In this document: piece by piece, positions 1 through 6,649 of the stretch | How the letters are laid out: every line of letters begins with the position of its first letter | Position numbering within the stretch: the stretch's first letter is position 1 | Assembly: GCA_964434165.1 (NCBI GenBank) | Contig: CAYSUS010000140.1 | Coordinates: 1-15,111, forward strand | Length of the DNA stretch: 15,111 nucleotides | Direction of reading: 5' to 3' | From: CAYSUS01 sp964434165 | GTDB taxonomy: Bacteria > Planctomycetota > Planctomycetia > Pirellulales > Thermoguttaceae | Notes under the pieces: model-generated | Databases searched by the model: none | Told to the model about the DNA's origin: nothing | What the model saw: the letters and a program-made list of their open reading frames with translations, nothing else | Position numbers and translations under genes: made by a program

Positions 1-1
1 C

Positions 2-835
2 CAGCGCGGCGTGATCTACATCGACGAGATCGACAAGATCGGCAAGACCACGCAGAACGTGTCCATCACCCGGGACGTCTCGGGCGAGGGCGTGCAGCAG
101 GCCCTGTTGAAGATGCTCGAAGGCACCGTGGCCAACGTGCCGCCCCAGGGCGGACGCAAGCATCCCGAGCAGCAGTACATCCAGGTCGACACCTCGAACA
201 TCCTGTTCATCTGCGGCGGCACCTTCGTGGGCCTGGACGGAATCATCGCCCGCCGGCTGGGAAAACGCACCATCGGTTTCGGCCAGGGCGGGCGGGCCCG
301 CGGCGACCTGGGGCTGGCCGAGATGCTCCCCCTGGTCACCGGCGACGACATCCTCGAGTTCGGCCTGATTCCCGAGCTTATCGGGCGGCTGCCGGTAGTC
401 TCGCCGCTTCTGCCCGTCCTCCATGAGTCCCGGCGGCGGCGGCGAGCCCCGGGGGGGCCTCGCCGGCGCCATCCGAAAGCGCCTCCGACCGGTCGATCAG
501 TTTTGATCANNNNNNNNNNGTTGAGCCGCGAGGCCATGGTGCAGATCCTCACCGAGCCGAAGAACGCCCTGGTCAAGCAGTACGCGGCGCTGTTCGCGAT
601 GGAGAACGCCGAGCTGGAGTTCACGCCCCAGGCCCTCGGCGCGATCGCCGACAAGGCCCTGGTGCGGGACACCGGCGCGCGGGGCCTCCGCTCGATCATC
701 GAGGAGATCATGCTCGACATCATGTTCGAGCTGCCGGAGCAGGAGGAGGGACACCGCTACGTGGTTACCGAGGAGGTGGTCCTCGGCCGCGAGCGGCTCT
801 TCTCCCTGCCCGAGCCGAAGAACAAGAGCGCGTGA
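2..835 (+). CDS. clpX: ATP-dependent Clp protease ATP-binding subunit ClpX, C-terminal part, interrupted by an assembly gap
   Basis: ClpX is the AAA+ unfoldase that feeds substrates to the ClpP protease in the cytoplasm. The 5' part, with the zinc-binding domain and Walker A, lies outside the window. The visible part opens just before the Walker B motif (VIYIDEIDKIG). It continues with ITRDVSGEGVQQALLK, the PPQGGRKHP loop, ILFICGG and the GRLPVV segment. It resumes after the gap with EPKNALVKQY and the sensor II motif GARGLRS (coded near 676-696), and ends at TGA 833-835. Both flanking parts match ClpX closely and are in the same frame. Between them, about 100 nt (410-509) do not look like ClpX and are followed by ten Ns, where the family needs only about two residues. 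I therefore read the gene as intact in the organism and damaged in the assembly. ClpP is not in view. Confidence 0.95.
   Translation, partial: QRGVIYIDEIDKIGKTTQNVSITRDVSGEGVQQALLKMLEGTVANVPPQGGRKHPEQQYIQVDTSNILFICGGTFVGLDGIIARRLGKRTIGFGQGGRARGDLGLAEMLPLVTGDDILEFGLIPELIGRLPVVSPLLPVLHESRRRRRAPGGPRRRHPKAPPTGRSVLIXXXXLSREAMVQILTEPKNALVKQYAALFAMENAELEFTPQALGAIADKALVRDTGARGLRSIIEEIMLDIMFELPEQEEGHRYVVTEEVVLGRERLFSLPEPKNKSA
410..519. other. Scaffold gap (Ns 510-519) with about 100 nt of non-ClpX sequence on its left
   Basis: Ten Ns at 510-519 are a conventional scaffold spacer. The frame left of them stops resembling ClpX at about 410, directly after the residues GRLPVVSPL, and becomes Arg/Pro/Gly-rich. 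Right of the Ns, ClpX resumes at once with LSREAM. In ClpX these two points are separated by about two residues. The simplest reading is a contig end wrongly extended through GC-rich sequence. A real insertion with an unassembled centre cannot be ruled out. The frame across the Ns depends on their arbitrary number and means nothing. Confidence 0.8.
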
Positions 836-886
836 CGTTCAGCCCGCCGGCCAACCGACCGGCGGCCCTCTCAGTCACGGCGGTCG

Positions 887-937
887 GCGAGCCCGGAACC
901 GTCCTCTTCGTGGGGCGCTTCCGGGCTCGCTTCGTTT
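887..937 (+). terminator. Probable intrinsic terminator downstream of clpX
   Basis: A perfect 12-bp stem pairs GCGAGCCCGGAA (887-898) with TTCCGGGCTCGC (919-930) around a 20-nt loop. It is followed on the plus strand by the T-rich stretch TTCGTTT. It begins 51 nt after the clpX stop in a convergent intergenic region, as expected for a rho-independent terminator. A smaller 7-bp stem lies before it (CCGCCGG 844-850 with CCGGCGG 859-865). The minus-strand side has no T-tract, so the structure mainly serves clpX. Confidence 0.65.
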
Positions 938-1004
938 GCGGAACGATTGCCGCGGCCGGGCGGGCCGACGCGGCCGCGCCCCGGCGGTTCGAGGGGCGGG
1001 CGCC

Positions 1005-1718
1005 TTACAGCCAAGCGATCCCGTATTCGGCCAGACCGGCGTCGTGCAGAAGACGCTCGCGCTGCTCGGGCGTAAGGCACATGATCAACTGCACGTCGCG
1101 GCCGCGAACCTCCAGCGAGGCGAACCGCTTCGGCGAGCCGCGGCGCTGGAGCAGCCCGGCGAGCCCCTGAAGGATGCTCCAGTCGGGAGCGGCGCTGTTC
1201 ACCACGCCGTCGAAACGCAGGACCTCGCCGTCCAGGCGCACCGAGAGCCAGGCCGAGCCCTCGGCCGCGTCCACGTGGTCGGCCAGGTCTTCGATTGGCA
1301 GGTCGCCGTCGGCCAGGTCGCGCATCCGCCCGGCGATGGTGACGTAGGCCCCCGGCCCGTGAACGCACTGCTTGTGCACGGCCAGAAGGTCGTCCGAGAG
1401 GGGCTCGTCCAGAGGGGGCGGCAGGAAGCCGCCCCCCAGCGCCGCGAGCAGATACTGGTAGGGGAACTCCTCCTCCAGGAACTTGCGGTCCCCGTCGCTC
1501 AGGTTCTGATCCAGAGACTCCGGATCGCGCACGCCGATGCCGCACTCCTCCAGCAGCCGGATTTGCTCGTCCAGCGGCACGCGCCGGGCCTGGGCCTGCT
1601 GCGCGGTTGCGGCCCCGGAGCCGGGCGCTTCGGACACGGATCGCGCCACGCGCCGGATCAGCCACTGAAGCACCAGGAAACAGAAGAGCAGGACGACTGC
1701 GTAAAGGAGGTAGATCAT
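1005..1718 (-). CDS. Hypothetical single-pass membrane protein, 237 aa
   Basis: I do not recognise this protein. It opens with a strongly hydrophobic segment at residues 2-22 (YLLYAVVLLFCFLVLQWL), followed by IRR. This suggests one N-terminal membrane anchor or uncleaved signal, with the rest of the chain on one side of the membrane. An Ala/Gln-rich linker (about 30-47) leads into an acidic, helical stretch (about 50-90) and then a mixed alpha/beta C-terminal part. No catalytic or metal-binding motif stands out. It is the last gene of a six-gene minus-strand run, and the aminotransferase stop lies 187 nt upstream of its ATG. No clear ribosome-binding site precedes the start, but the membrane segment begins at residue 2, which supports it. 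The stop is TAA at 1005-1007. It is probably real: the composition is balanced, and the overlapping plus-strand frames are low-complexity Arg/Pro/Gly translations. Confidence 0.75.
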   Translation of the reverse strand: MIYLLYAVVLLFCFLVLQWLIRRVARSVSEAPGSGAATAQQAQARRVPLDEQIRLLEECGIGVRDPESLDQNLSDGDRKFLEEEFPYQYLLAALGGGFLPPPLDEPLSDDLLAVHKQCVHGPGAYVTIAGRMRDLADGDLPIEDLADHVDAAEGSAWLSVRLDGEVLRFDGVVNSAAPDWSILQGLAGLLQRRGSPKRFASLEVRGRDVQLIMCLTPEQRERLLHDAGLAEYGIAWL

Positions 1719-1882
1719 GGCAGTGGAGTGGGGCGGTGCCGGAGGTGGGGGGACCCTTTCGCGTCTTGTCGAGCCGCGACCTCGACCGCGGCCCTGGCGC
1801 CGCGTGCCGCTTGGCGGCCCCCATTCTGCCCTGCGCGTGGCCGATCCGCAAGGCGGCTCACCCGGCGCCGGGGGTGGAATTG

Positions 1883-1904
1883 CGTGGCGGGTCAGCGCGC
1901 CACG
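1883..1904 (-). terminator. Short hairpin abutting the aminotransferase stop codon
   Basis: CGTGGCG (1883-1889) and CGCCACG (1898-1904) form a perfect 7-bp stem with an 8-nt loop, placed directly after the minus-strand TGA (1905-1907). The transcript downstream has no T-run (it reads CAATTCC), so this may be a weak or factor-assisted terminator or a 3'-end-stabilising stem. The call rests on position and pairing only. Confidence 0.35.
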
Positions 1905-3017
1905 TCAACCGCGGCCGGCCATCTCCCGCAGGACTTCGATCCCCCGGGCGATCGTCTCGTCCGCGGCCGCGTAGGAGATGCGGAAGTGCGTGTCGCGCCG
2001 GCTGAACACCCCGCCCGGGATGATCAGCAGCTTCCGCTCGGTGATGGCTCGCTCCACGAAATCCGCGCCGCTCCCCCAGGGCACCTTGGGAAACGCGTAG
2101 AAGGCCCCGCCGGGCGCGGCCAGCTCGTAGCGATCAGCCAGGCCCTCGACGACCAGGTCGCGCTTGCGGCGGTAGGCGGCGATGGCCTCGCCCATGTCCG
2201 TGTCCAGGGCCATGGCCCCGGCCCACTGGAACGGGTGCGGCGCGCACACGAAGCTGTACTGCTGGAGCTTGATCATCGCCTGGATGATCTCCCGCGGCCC
2301 GTGCGCAAACCCCAGGCGCCAGCCCGGCATGCCGTGGCTCTTGCTGAACCCATCGACGACCAGGGTCCGCTCGTTGAAGCGGGCGGGCGAGACGAACGGG
2401 CCGTCGTAACAGAATTCGCGGTAGATCTCGTCGCTGAGGATCAGAACGTCGCGCCGGGCGGCCAGCTCGGCCAGACCGCGGACCTCCTCCTCGCTCGCCA
2501 CCACGCCTGTGGGGTTGGCCGGGCTGTTGAACAGAATGATCTTCGTGCGTGGGGTGATCGAGCTAGCCACTCGGTCGAGGTCGAGGCGGAAATCGGGATA
2601 GGTCTCCAGGCACACGACCTCGCCGCCCATCAGTTTCGGCAGCGCCTCGTACATCACGAAGTAGGGGTCGAAGACGAGGACCTCGTCGCCCGGATCGACC
2701 AGCGCCATCATCGCCAGCACCAGCGCCCCGCTGGTCCCGCTGGCGACGAACACCTCGCGGTCGCCGTGGCCGTACTCCCGGTCGATCCGCGCCTGAAGCT
2801 TTTCCCTCAGCACGGGCATGCCCTGCGACAGGGCGTATCCGTTCTTGCCTCCTTCCATGGCGTCGATCGCCGCCTGCCGCACCGGACGGGGCACGTCGAA
2901 GTCGGGCTGGCCGATGGAAAGGTTGATGGGGTCTTTCAGCTTCGCCCCCAGGTCGAAGACCTTGCGGATGCCGGAGGCGTCGAAGCTGCTCGTGCGCTGG
3001 GCGAGTCGAAAGGACAT
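1905..3017 (-). CDS. Class I/II pyridoxal-phosphate-dependent aminotransferase (AspC/AAT-I family)
   Basis: This is a cytosolic enzyme that moves an amino group from an amino acid to a 2-oxo acid using PLP. The 370-aa length fits fold-type I aminotransferases. Family landmarks appear in order: the N-terminal NLSIGQPDFDVP substrate-binding segment; YALSQGMPVLREKL; ASGTSGAL around the cofactor phosphate; the NPTG motif within SPANPTGVV; DEIYREF with the Asp that contacts the PLP ring nitrogen; the PLP-binding lysine, Lys226, in GFSKSHGMPGWRLGF; and the C-terminal Arg in HFRISYA, which normally binds the substrate carboxylate. Sequence alone does not decide between aspartate, aromatic or other substrates, so I give no symbol. 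The ATG is at 3015-3017 and has no obvious Shine-Dalgarno. One copy of a 32-nt hairpin repeat lies 36 nt upstream, between this gene and the preceding phosphohexomutase-like gene. Confidence 0.93.
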   Translation of the reverse strand: MSFRLAQRTSSFDASGIRKVFDLGAKLKDPINLSIGQPDFDVPRPVRQAAIDAMEGGKNGYALSQGMPVLREKLQARIDREYGHGDREVFVASGTSGALVLAMMALVDPGDEVLVFDPYFVMYEALPKLMGGEVVCLETYPDFRLDLDRVASSITPRTKIILFNSPANPTGVVASEEEVRGLAELAARRDVLILSDEIYREFCYDGPFVSPARFNERTLVVDGFSKSHGMPGWRLGFAHGPREIIQAMIKLQQYSFVCAPHPFQWAGAMALDTDMGEAIAAYRRKRDLVVEGLADRYELAAPGGAFYAFPKVPWGSGADFVERAITERKLLIIPGGVFSRRDTHFRISYAAADETIARGIEVLREMAGRG

Positions 3018-3053
3018 GGAGGGTGGACCGAGGCGACCAATGGAGGATCAACA

Positions 3054-3085
3054 GACTTCCGAAGTCTTCGCGACTTCGGAAGTCT
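3054..3085. repeat. Dispersed 32-nt hairpin repeat, copy 1
   Basis: The arms AGACTTCCGAAGTC (3053-3066) and GACTTCGGAAGTCT (3072-3085) form a perfect 14-bp stem with a 5-nt loop (TTCGC). Each arm is itself a near-palindrome: GACTTC, one centre base, GAAGTC. The copy lies in the 106-nt gap between the phosphohexomutase-like gene and the aminotransferase. Units of the same length and layout occur at 12428-12459 and 13657-13688. No poly-T follows on either strand, so it is not a standard intrinsic terminator. Confidence 0.85.
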
Positions 3086-3123
3086 CCGCGAGGAGGACCC
3101 CGCGCGGGCGCAAGGCGGCCATT

Positions 3124-4233
3124 CTAGGCCGCGGCCGATCCGGTGTCGAGCACCGCAGACAGGGGGCGATCGCTACGGCTGAGCACGCCGAGCAGGCGGG
3201 TGAGCGCTTGCAGGGCGTCCAGCGGGCCGGGCGCGTCGTCCTCTCCGCCGAGCCTCGCGAACCGCTCGGCTGGGACGTGCCGGCCGGCCTCGTCCCAAAC
3301 GTCGAGCGACTCTCCGTCGCCCGACACGGCCGCACCGAAATGGGCTCCCGCGCGAACCACCTCCCCAGCCACTTGCCGGGGCAAGGCAGGGGAGGGGAGC
3401 GGCTGGCAAGCCGTGGCTTCCAGCAGCCGAGCCAGGTAGCGCGCAAGCGGAGGGCACGTCGAGTGAAACACCAGGCGCAGCGGGCGCAGGCCGTGGTAGG
3501 CGCCGGCGAAGCGGGCGAGGTACTCCGCCTCGACGCTCAGGCGACGGGCCGAGCCGGCCTTCCGCGTGGGGCGATCGGCACGGATTCCGAATCGTCGGGC
3601 GATCTCGGCCAGGCCCGCGCGGTCCAGCGGCTCGCCGGGCCCGCGCCAGAAGCGGAAGCCGACGGTCTCGGGCCGGCCGGCCGGATTGCCGACCAGCATG
3701 GCCCCGCTGGCGCCAAGGCGGCCCGCCGCAAACGCCGCGCAGGGGGCGCTGGCCGCCCCGAGGTCCACCAGCGGCCAGCCCGCCCAGCGAAGCCCCTCGC
3801 CGGCCGCGGCCACCAGCTCGCACGTTTCCGGGCGGCCGTCGTGGGCCAGAAGAATCTGCCGGGACCGCGCGGTGCCTTGCCTGCCGGGCGCCGAATCCTC
3901 CGCCCGCCGGACCGTTTCGGCGTCTTGCAGGAGGAGGCCGAACGCGACCGCCAGCCGAAAGGCATCGGGGGGCTCCACGTCGTTATGCAGGACTCCCCAG
4001 ATGCCGCCTTCGCGGAAGAGCGTCCGCGGCCGCCGGCGTTGCTCCAGCGCCGCAAGCCGCTTCACCTGGCGCGGCGACAGCGGGCCGTGCTCACGACGCC
4101 TTTCGCATCGGCGGCAGGCGGGATAGAACGCCGCCAGCCGACCCAGATGCACCGCCCGGCTGATCGGATAGCGCTCGCCCGGGCAGCGGTACCCATCGGC
4201 ATGGGCGGACGTCGTGTCGGCGGCGGATTCCAT
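3124..4233 (-). CDS. Degenerate phosphohexomutase-like protein (probable pseudoenzyme) with N-terminal Cys/His cluster
   Basis: The 369-aa protein follows the first two domains of alpha-D-phosphohexomutases (phosphoglucomutase/phosphomannomutase). FREGGIWG (73-80) stands where the family has F-G-T-D-G-I-R-G. ILLAHDGRP (127-135) stands for the GRD-x-R strand. A long helix and VDLGAASAP (156-164) follow. MLVGNPAGRP (179-188) takes the place of the catalytic TASHNP phosphoserine loop, and GFRFWRGPGEPL mirrors the family's GIKF-x-x-DG-x-P-L. A domain-II-like segment (about 232-330) has AAVSGDGESLDVWDEAGR where active enzymes carry the magnesium-binding DGDxDR loop. Neither the phosphoserine nor the Asp triad is present, and domains III and IV are missing. 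The N-terminus has Cys17, His29, Cys40-x2-Cys43 and His49, possibly a metal site. I chose the internal ATG at 4231-4233 over an upstream one at 4461, because the extra 76 residues are Arg/Pro/Ala-rich and resemble translated spacer. Homology is fairly sure; function is unknown. Confidence 0.75.
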   Translation of the reverse strand: MESAADTTSAHADGYRCPGERYPISRAVHLGRLAAFYPACRRCERRREHGPLSPRQVKRLAALEQRRRPRTLFREGGIWGVLHNDVEPPDAFRLAVAFGLLLQDAETVRRAEDSAPGRQGTARSRQILLAHDGRPETCELVAAAGEGLRWAGWPLVDLGAASAPCAAFAAGRLGASGAMLVGNPAGRPETVGFRFWRGPGEPLDRAGLAEIARRFGIRADRPTRKAGSARRLSVEAEYLARFAGAYHGLRPLRLVFHSTCPPLARYLARLLEATACQPLPSPALPRQVAGEVVRAGAHFGAAVSGDGESLDVWDEAGRHVPAERFARLGGEDDAPGPLDALQALTRLLGVLSRSDRPLSAVLDTGSAAA

Positions 4234-4477
4234 GTCGCTCGTCGGGCAATGCCGAGCCGGGGGCGCTTGAAGGACAATTCCGAGCGGGGCCGACACGGCC
4301 CGGCTCGCGTGAACAGCGGCTCGGATGGCGGGACTATAGGGCGAGCGCGCTGGAAGGGCAAGATCAGGACGTGGGGGTCGGAGGGCCGCATTCCGGGCAC
4401 CCCGCACTCCGTTGGCAAGCTCCTTGCCGTAATCCAACGCGACGAACGGCCGATCGATCACCCGCGTGCACGGCTGC

Positions 4478-5686
4478 TCAGCGCACCCGGCAGCGGAAGC
4501 GGATGATGCCGCCGTCGTTCCGCTTCAGCGGGTCGGTGATCTCCCACCGCAACGCCAGCGACTCCCCCTCGTTCTGCTGCACGCTGAACTGGGCCTTCAG
4601 GCTGCACTGCGCGCTGTCGGGGATCAGCTCCAGCCGGGCGGAGAGGTTGTCGATGATCGTCACGTTGCCGATCACCTGGTTGCCCAGGTTATCGAACCGC
4701 AAGGTGAAATCGACCACGTCGCCCGGCTCGGCGAAGTGCGTCGAGGCGACCTTGATCACGCGGAGCTTCGGCTTGCCCGGCGGTTCCTTGACGACGAATA
4801 GCTCATGCAGCTTGTCGTCACTGGTGACGGCCATGGCCGCGGTCTCGTCGAGGATGACCTGCACGGCCTGCTTGTGCTCCCAGGCCATGGCGGCCTCGAC
4901 GCGCTGCGCGAGAAACGCCATCTCGCTCTCGTCGATCTGTCCGGCGCGGATCGCCTGGAGGTTCTCGTAAGGCATGAAGCCCTTCTGGAACGACTGCGGT
5001 CCGAGCGCGGCGGAGAGGGTGCCCTTGCCCAGGCGCGCGTGGTACATGTTGGCCAGGTCCGTGCCGACCTGATGCCCCGCCTGCAGGTTCTGCTTGCTCC
5101 GCGCGGCCGACTGGATGTCGTCGTGCCGCGTGAGCTTGGTGGGCGTGTACATGTTGGCCCAGCCGTCGCGCCCGTCGTTCTGGGCCAGGTTGACCACCTG
5201 GCGGACCGAGCCGAATCGGGGGCTGTAGATATGGACGCGGTTGGAGGGCTGTACCAGGGTGCGCCCGTCGAGCGTGTCAAAGTGGGCGATCGTGTCCTCC
5301 ATCTCCAGCCCGCGAACCTGCCAGTCCGGCGCGACCTCGGCCGGAAGGCCCTTGTCTCCGCCGTCGCGGAGATACTCGTCGGCGGGCCACGGCTGGCGCA
5401 TGCCCGGCGGCGCCCAGGGGCCGACGGGCAGAGGCGCGGGGGCCGCCACGAGCATGCCGGTCTGCGGATCGGCGACGTAGCCGCCGGGCGGGGCGGGCAG
5501 TGCCTGCCACGGGCTGCCGCCGGAATAGGCCTCGGGCGGAAGGCCGGGGGCGGCGGGCGGCGGGGCGGGGCAGTCGCTGCGCGGCCCCCGGCAGGAGCAG
5601 AGAATCAGCGTGCCGAGCGCCACCAGCGCGATCCGCCATGCGCGGGGCCATGGCGCGTCGGCCGGGCGAGAGTCTTCGTGGTTCAT
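4478..5686 (-). CDS. DUF11-like domain lipoprotein, 402 aa
   Basis: The N-terminus has basic residues, a hydrophobic core (about 19-29, IALVALGTLIL) and cysteines at 30 and 32 (LCSC) that could serve as a lipobox, so this is a probable envelope lipoprotein. A Pro/Gly/Ala-rich linker spans about 35-120. A conserved-looking central region (about 128-300) includes SNRVHIYSPRFGSVRQVV and a helical stretch ending in LHELFVVKEPPGKPKLRV. The last 95 residues (about 307-402) read as a DUF11/conserved-repeat, immunoglobulin-like beta domain: GDVVDFTLRFDNLGNQ, NVTIIDNLSARLELIPDSA, then LRWEITDPLKRNDGGIIRFRCRV. Such domains occur in bacterial surface proteins. Its ATG (5684-5686) overlaps the stop of the upstream exported-protein gene as ATGA, so the two are very probably translationally coupled. 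The role is probably envelope structure or adhesion, by inference only. Confidence 0.85.
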   Translation of the reverse strand: MNHEDSRPADAPWPRAWRIALVALGTLILCSCRGPRSDCPAPPPAAPGLPPEAYSGGSPWQALPAPPGGYVADPQTGMLVAAPAPLPVGPWAPPGMRQPWPADEYLRDGGDKGLPAEVAPDWQVRGLEMEDTIAHFDTLDGRTLVQPSNRVHIYSPRFGSVRQVVNLAQNDGRDGWANMYTPTKLTRHDDIQSAARSKQNLQAGHQVGTDLANMYHARLGKGTLSAALGPQSFQKGFMPYENLQAIRAGQIDESEMAFLAQRVEAAMAWEHKQAVQVILDETAAMAVTSDDKLHELFVVKEPPGKPKLRVIKVASTHFAEPGDVVDFTLRFDNLGNQVIGNVTIIDNLSARLELIPDSAQCSLKAQFSVQQNEGESLALRWEITDPLKRNDGGIIRFRCRVR

Positions 5687-6474
5687 CGCGAAGGCGTCTC
5701 CGCAGCTTGAGGGTCGTTCTCGGGGCGCGGGCGCGGCGGCGGCCTGAGGACTTTCATGCGCGGCGGGATCCTGGTATGCGCGGGGCAGCCGCCGAGGAAC
5801 TGCGGGTCAGGCATCTGAGGGTCCATGGGAATCCGTCCGCCCATGCGGAGGATCGCCACCGGCCGGCCCAACTGATCGGCGATGGCCAGCGGATCCCGGC
5901 CCGGCCCGGCTTCGAACCAGTTCTGGCCGGTCACGGCGTCGGTCCGCACCGGCAAGGCCTTCTCGGGGTCCTCCACGTAGATCACCCGCGTGACGAACTT
6001 GCCCGCCAGCGCCAGCTCGAGGTCGCCCTGGGTGATCTCCACGGGAATGGCGAACCGCTGCTCCTGCCCGTGCGGCGTGTAGAGGCGGTCGATGATCTCC
6101 ACGGTCGGAAACACTTCCTCGCCGGCGTGGCCCGGGATGCCGGTCAGGCGCATGCGATAGACGGGCGAGATGAGCATGCCGACTCGGATGGGGGCGGCCG
6201 CGGGCTCGCCGAACTGGCCACCCTCGGCCAGCGCGATCACGGCCCCCAGCGGAGCCTTGATCTCCACAGGCTGGAAGTGGCCCGGCAACGGGCCACCCCG
6301 AGTGAGCTGCTGACGGCCGATCGCGCCCGGCGGCATCACGCCCTGGTGGTAGTAATGCACTGGCGGGTGTTGGGCGAGCGCGATTCCGGTCGCCACGAGG
6401 AGCCCCGCCAGCGCGCCTGCCACAGCGCGCCGCAGTGGGCGAGGCATCAGGTGGCGGAGAAGGGGGCCGGTCAT
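5683..6474 (-). CDS. Exported protein, paralogue of the upstream lipoprotein, 263 aa
   Basis: This protein has a signal-peptide-like N-terminus (about 10-35: RPLRR, then a hydrophobic run ending ATGIALA-Q) and no lipobox Cys, so it is probably secreted or periplasmic. Residues about 104-212 match the neighbouring lipoprotein (6650-7732). YRMRLTGIPG matches its YQLKLTNIPG, then FPTVEI/YPTLEV, AIPVEIT/AIPVEFT, GKFVTRVIYVEDPE/GNFVTKVIYLPDPE, and a shared closing segment PVAILRMGGR/ILAIVRLGNK. The C-terminus is Pro/Arg-rich. I know of no named domain for this module. I chose the ATG at 6472-6474: a further upstream ATG at 6597 would place the 10-bp hairpin at 6540-6574 inside the gene and would bury the signal peptide. 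A third option is 6447, still keeping the signal. No good ribosome-binding site decides between them. Its stop overlaps the next gene's start. Confidence 0.8.
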   Translation of the reverse strand: MTGPLLRHLMPRPLRRAVAGALAGLLVATGIALAQHPPVHYYHQGVMPPGAIGRQQLTRGGPLPGHFQPVEIKAPLGAVIALAEGGQFGEPAAAPIRVGMLISPVYRMRLTGIPGHAGEEVFPTVEIIDRLYTPHGQEQRFAIPVEITQGDLELALAGKFVTRVIYVEDPEKALPVRTDAVTGQNWFEAGPGRDPLAIADQLGRPVAILRMGGRIPMDPQMPDPQFLGGCPAHTRIPPRMKVLRPPPRPRPENDPQAAETPSR

Positions 6475-6539
6475 TCCATTGGCGGTGGCACGGTGGGCGC
6501 TGGATTGTCGTCTCATCCGCCGAAGCACCTCAAGACAGT

Positions 6540-6574
6540 GGCCGCTTGGCCGTCGTGCGACTCCCCAAGCGGCC
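6540..6574 (-). terminator. Strong hairpin between the two paralogous exported-protein genes
   Basis: GGCCGCTTGG (6540-6549) pairs perfectly with CCAAGCGGCC (6565-6574) around a 15-nt loop. It sits 76 nt past the end of the upstream lipoprotein gene and 66 nt before the downstream start. On the transcribed minus strand it is followed by ACTGTCTTGAGG, which has only a few Ts. It could be a partial terminator or an mRNA-stability stem that sets relative expression in the operon. A second, weaker stem lies nearer the upstream stop (GGACGGC 6598-6604 with GCCGTCC 6619-6625). Confidence 0.4.
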
Positions 6575-6649
6575 TTGGTGTGTCCGGTTTCCGTCACGGA
6601 CGGCGGGCGCGGTGGCCTGCCGTCCGCACCTCACGCGGCGACCGACGCG

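Noticed and set aside
410..509. An intein or mobile insertion in ClpX
   Set aside because: There are no intein motifs, target-site duplications or terminal repeats next to the gap, and ten Ns indicate a scaffold join. Kept only as an item to verify with reads.
977..998. Terminator for the 237-aa membrane protein (CGCCCC 977-982 with GGGGCG 993-998)
   Set aside because: A 6-bp stem in very GC-rich sequence with no T-tract is too weak to list as a feature.
1703..1974. An 85-codon plus-strand frame preceded by a textbook AAAGGAGG and ATG at 1717
   Set aside because: The ribosome-binding-like sequence is the complement of Tyr-Leu-Leu-Tyr codons at the start of the membrane protein. The product is low-complexity Pro/Arg/Gly and ends antisense to the aminotransferase. 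Ribosome profiling could overturn this.
936..3182. A 748-codon open frame on the plus strand
   Set aside because: It runs antisense to the membrane protein and the aminotransferase, its translation is rich in His, Arg, Pro and Gly without domains, and it crosses a hairpin repeat. High-GC codon bias on the opposite strand explains it.
4234..4461. A longer N-terminus for the phosphohexomutase-like protein from the ATG at 4461
   Set aside because: The extra 76 residues are Arg/Pro/Ala-rich without family features and look like translated spacer; the ATG at 4233 precedes the Cys/His cluster directly.
2818..4506. A 562-codon plus-strand frame opposite the phosphohexomutase-like gene
   Set aside because: The minus strand shows ordered phosphohexomutase landmarks and the plus frame shows none; it is a shadow frame.
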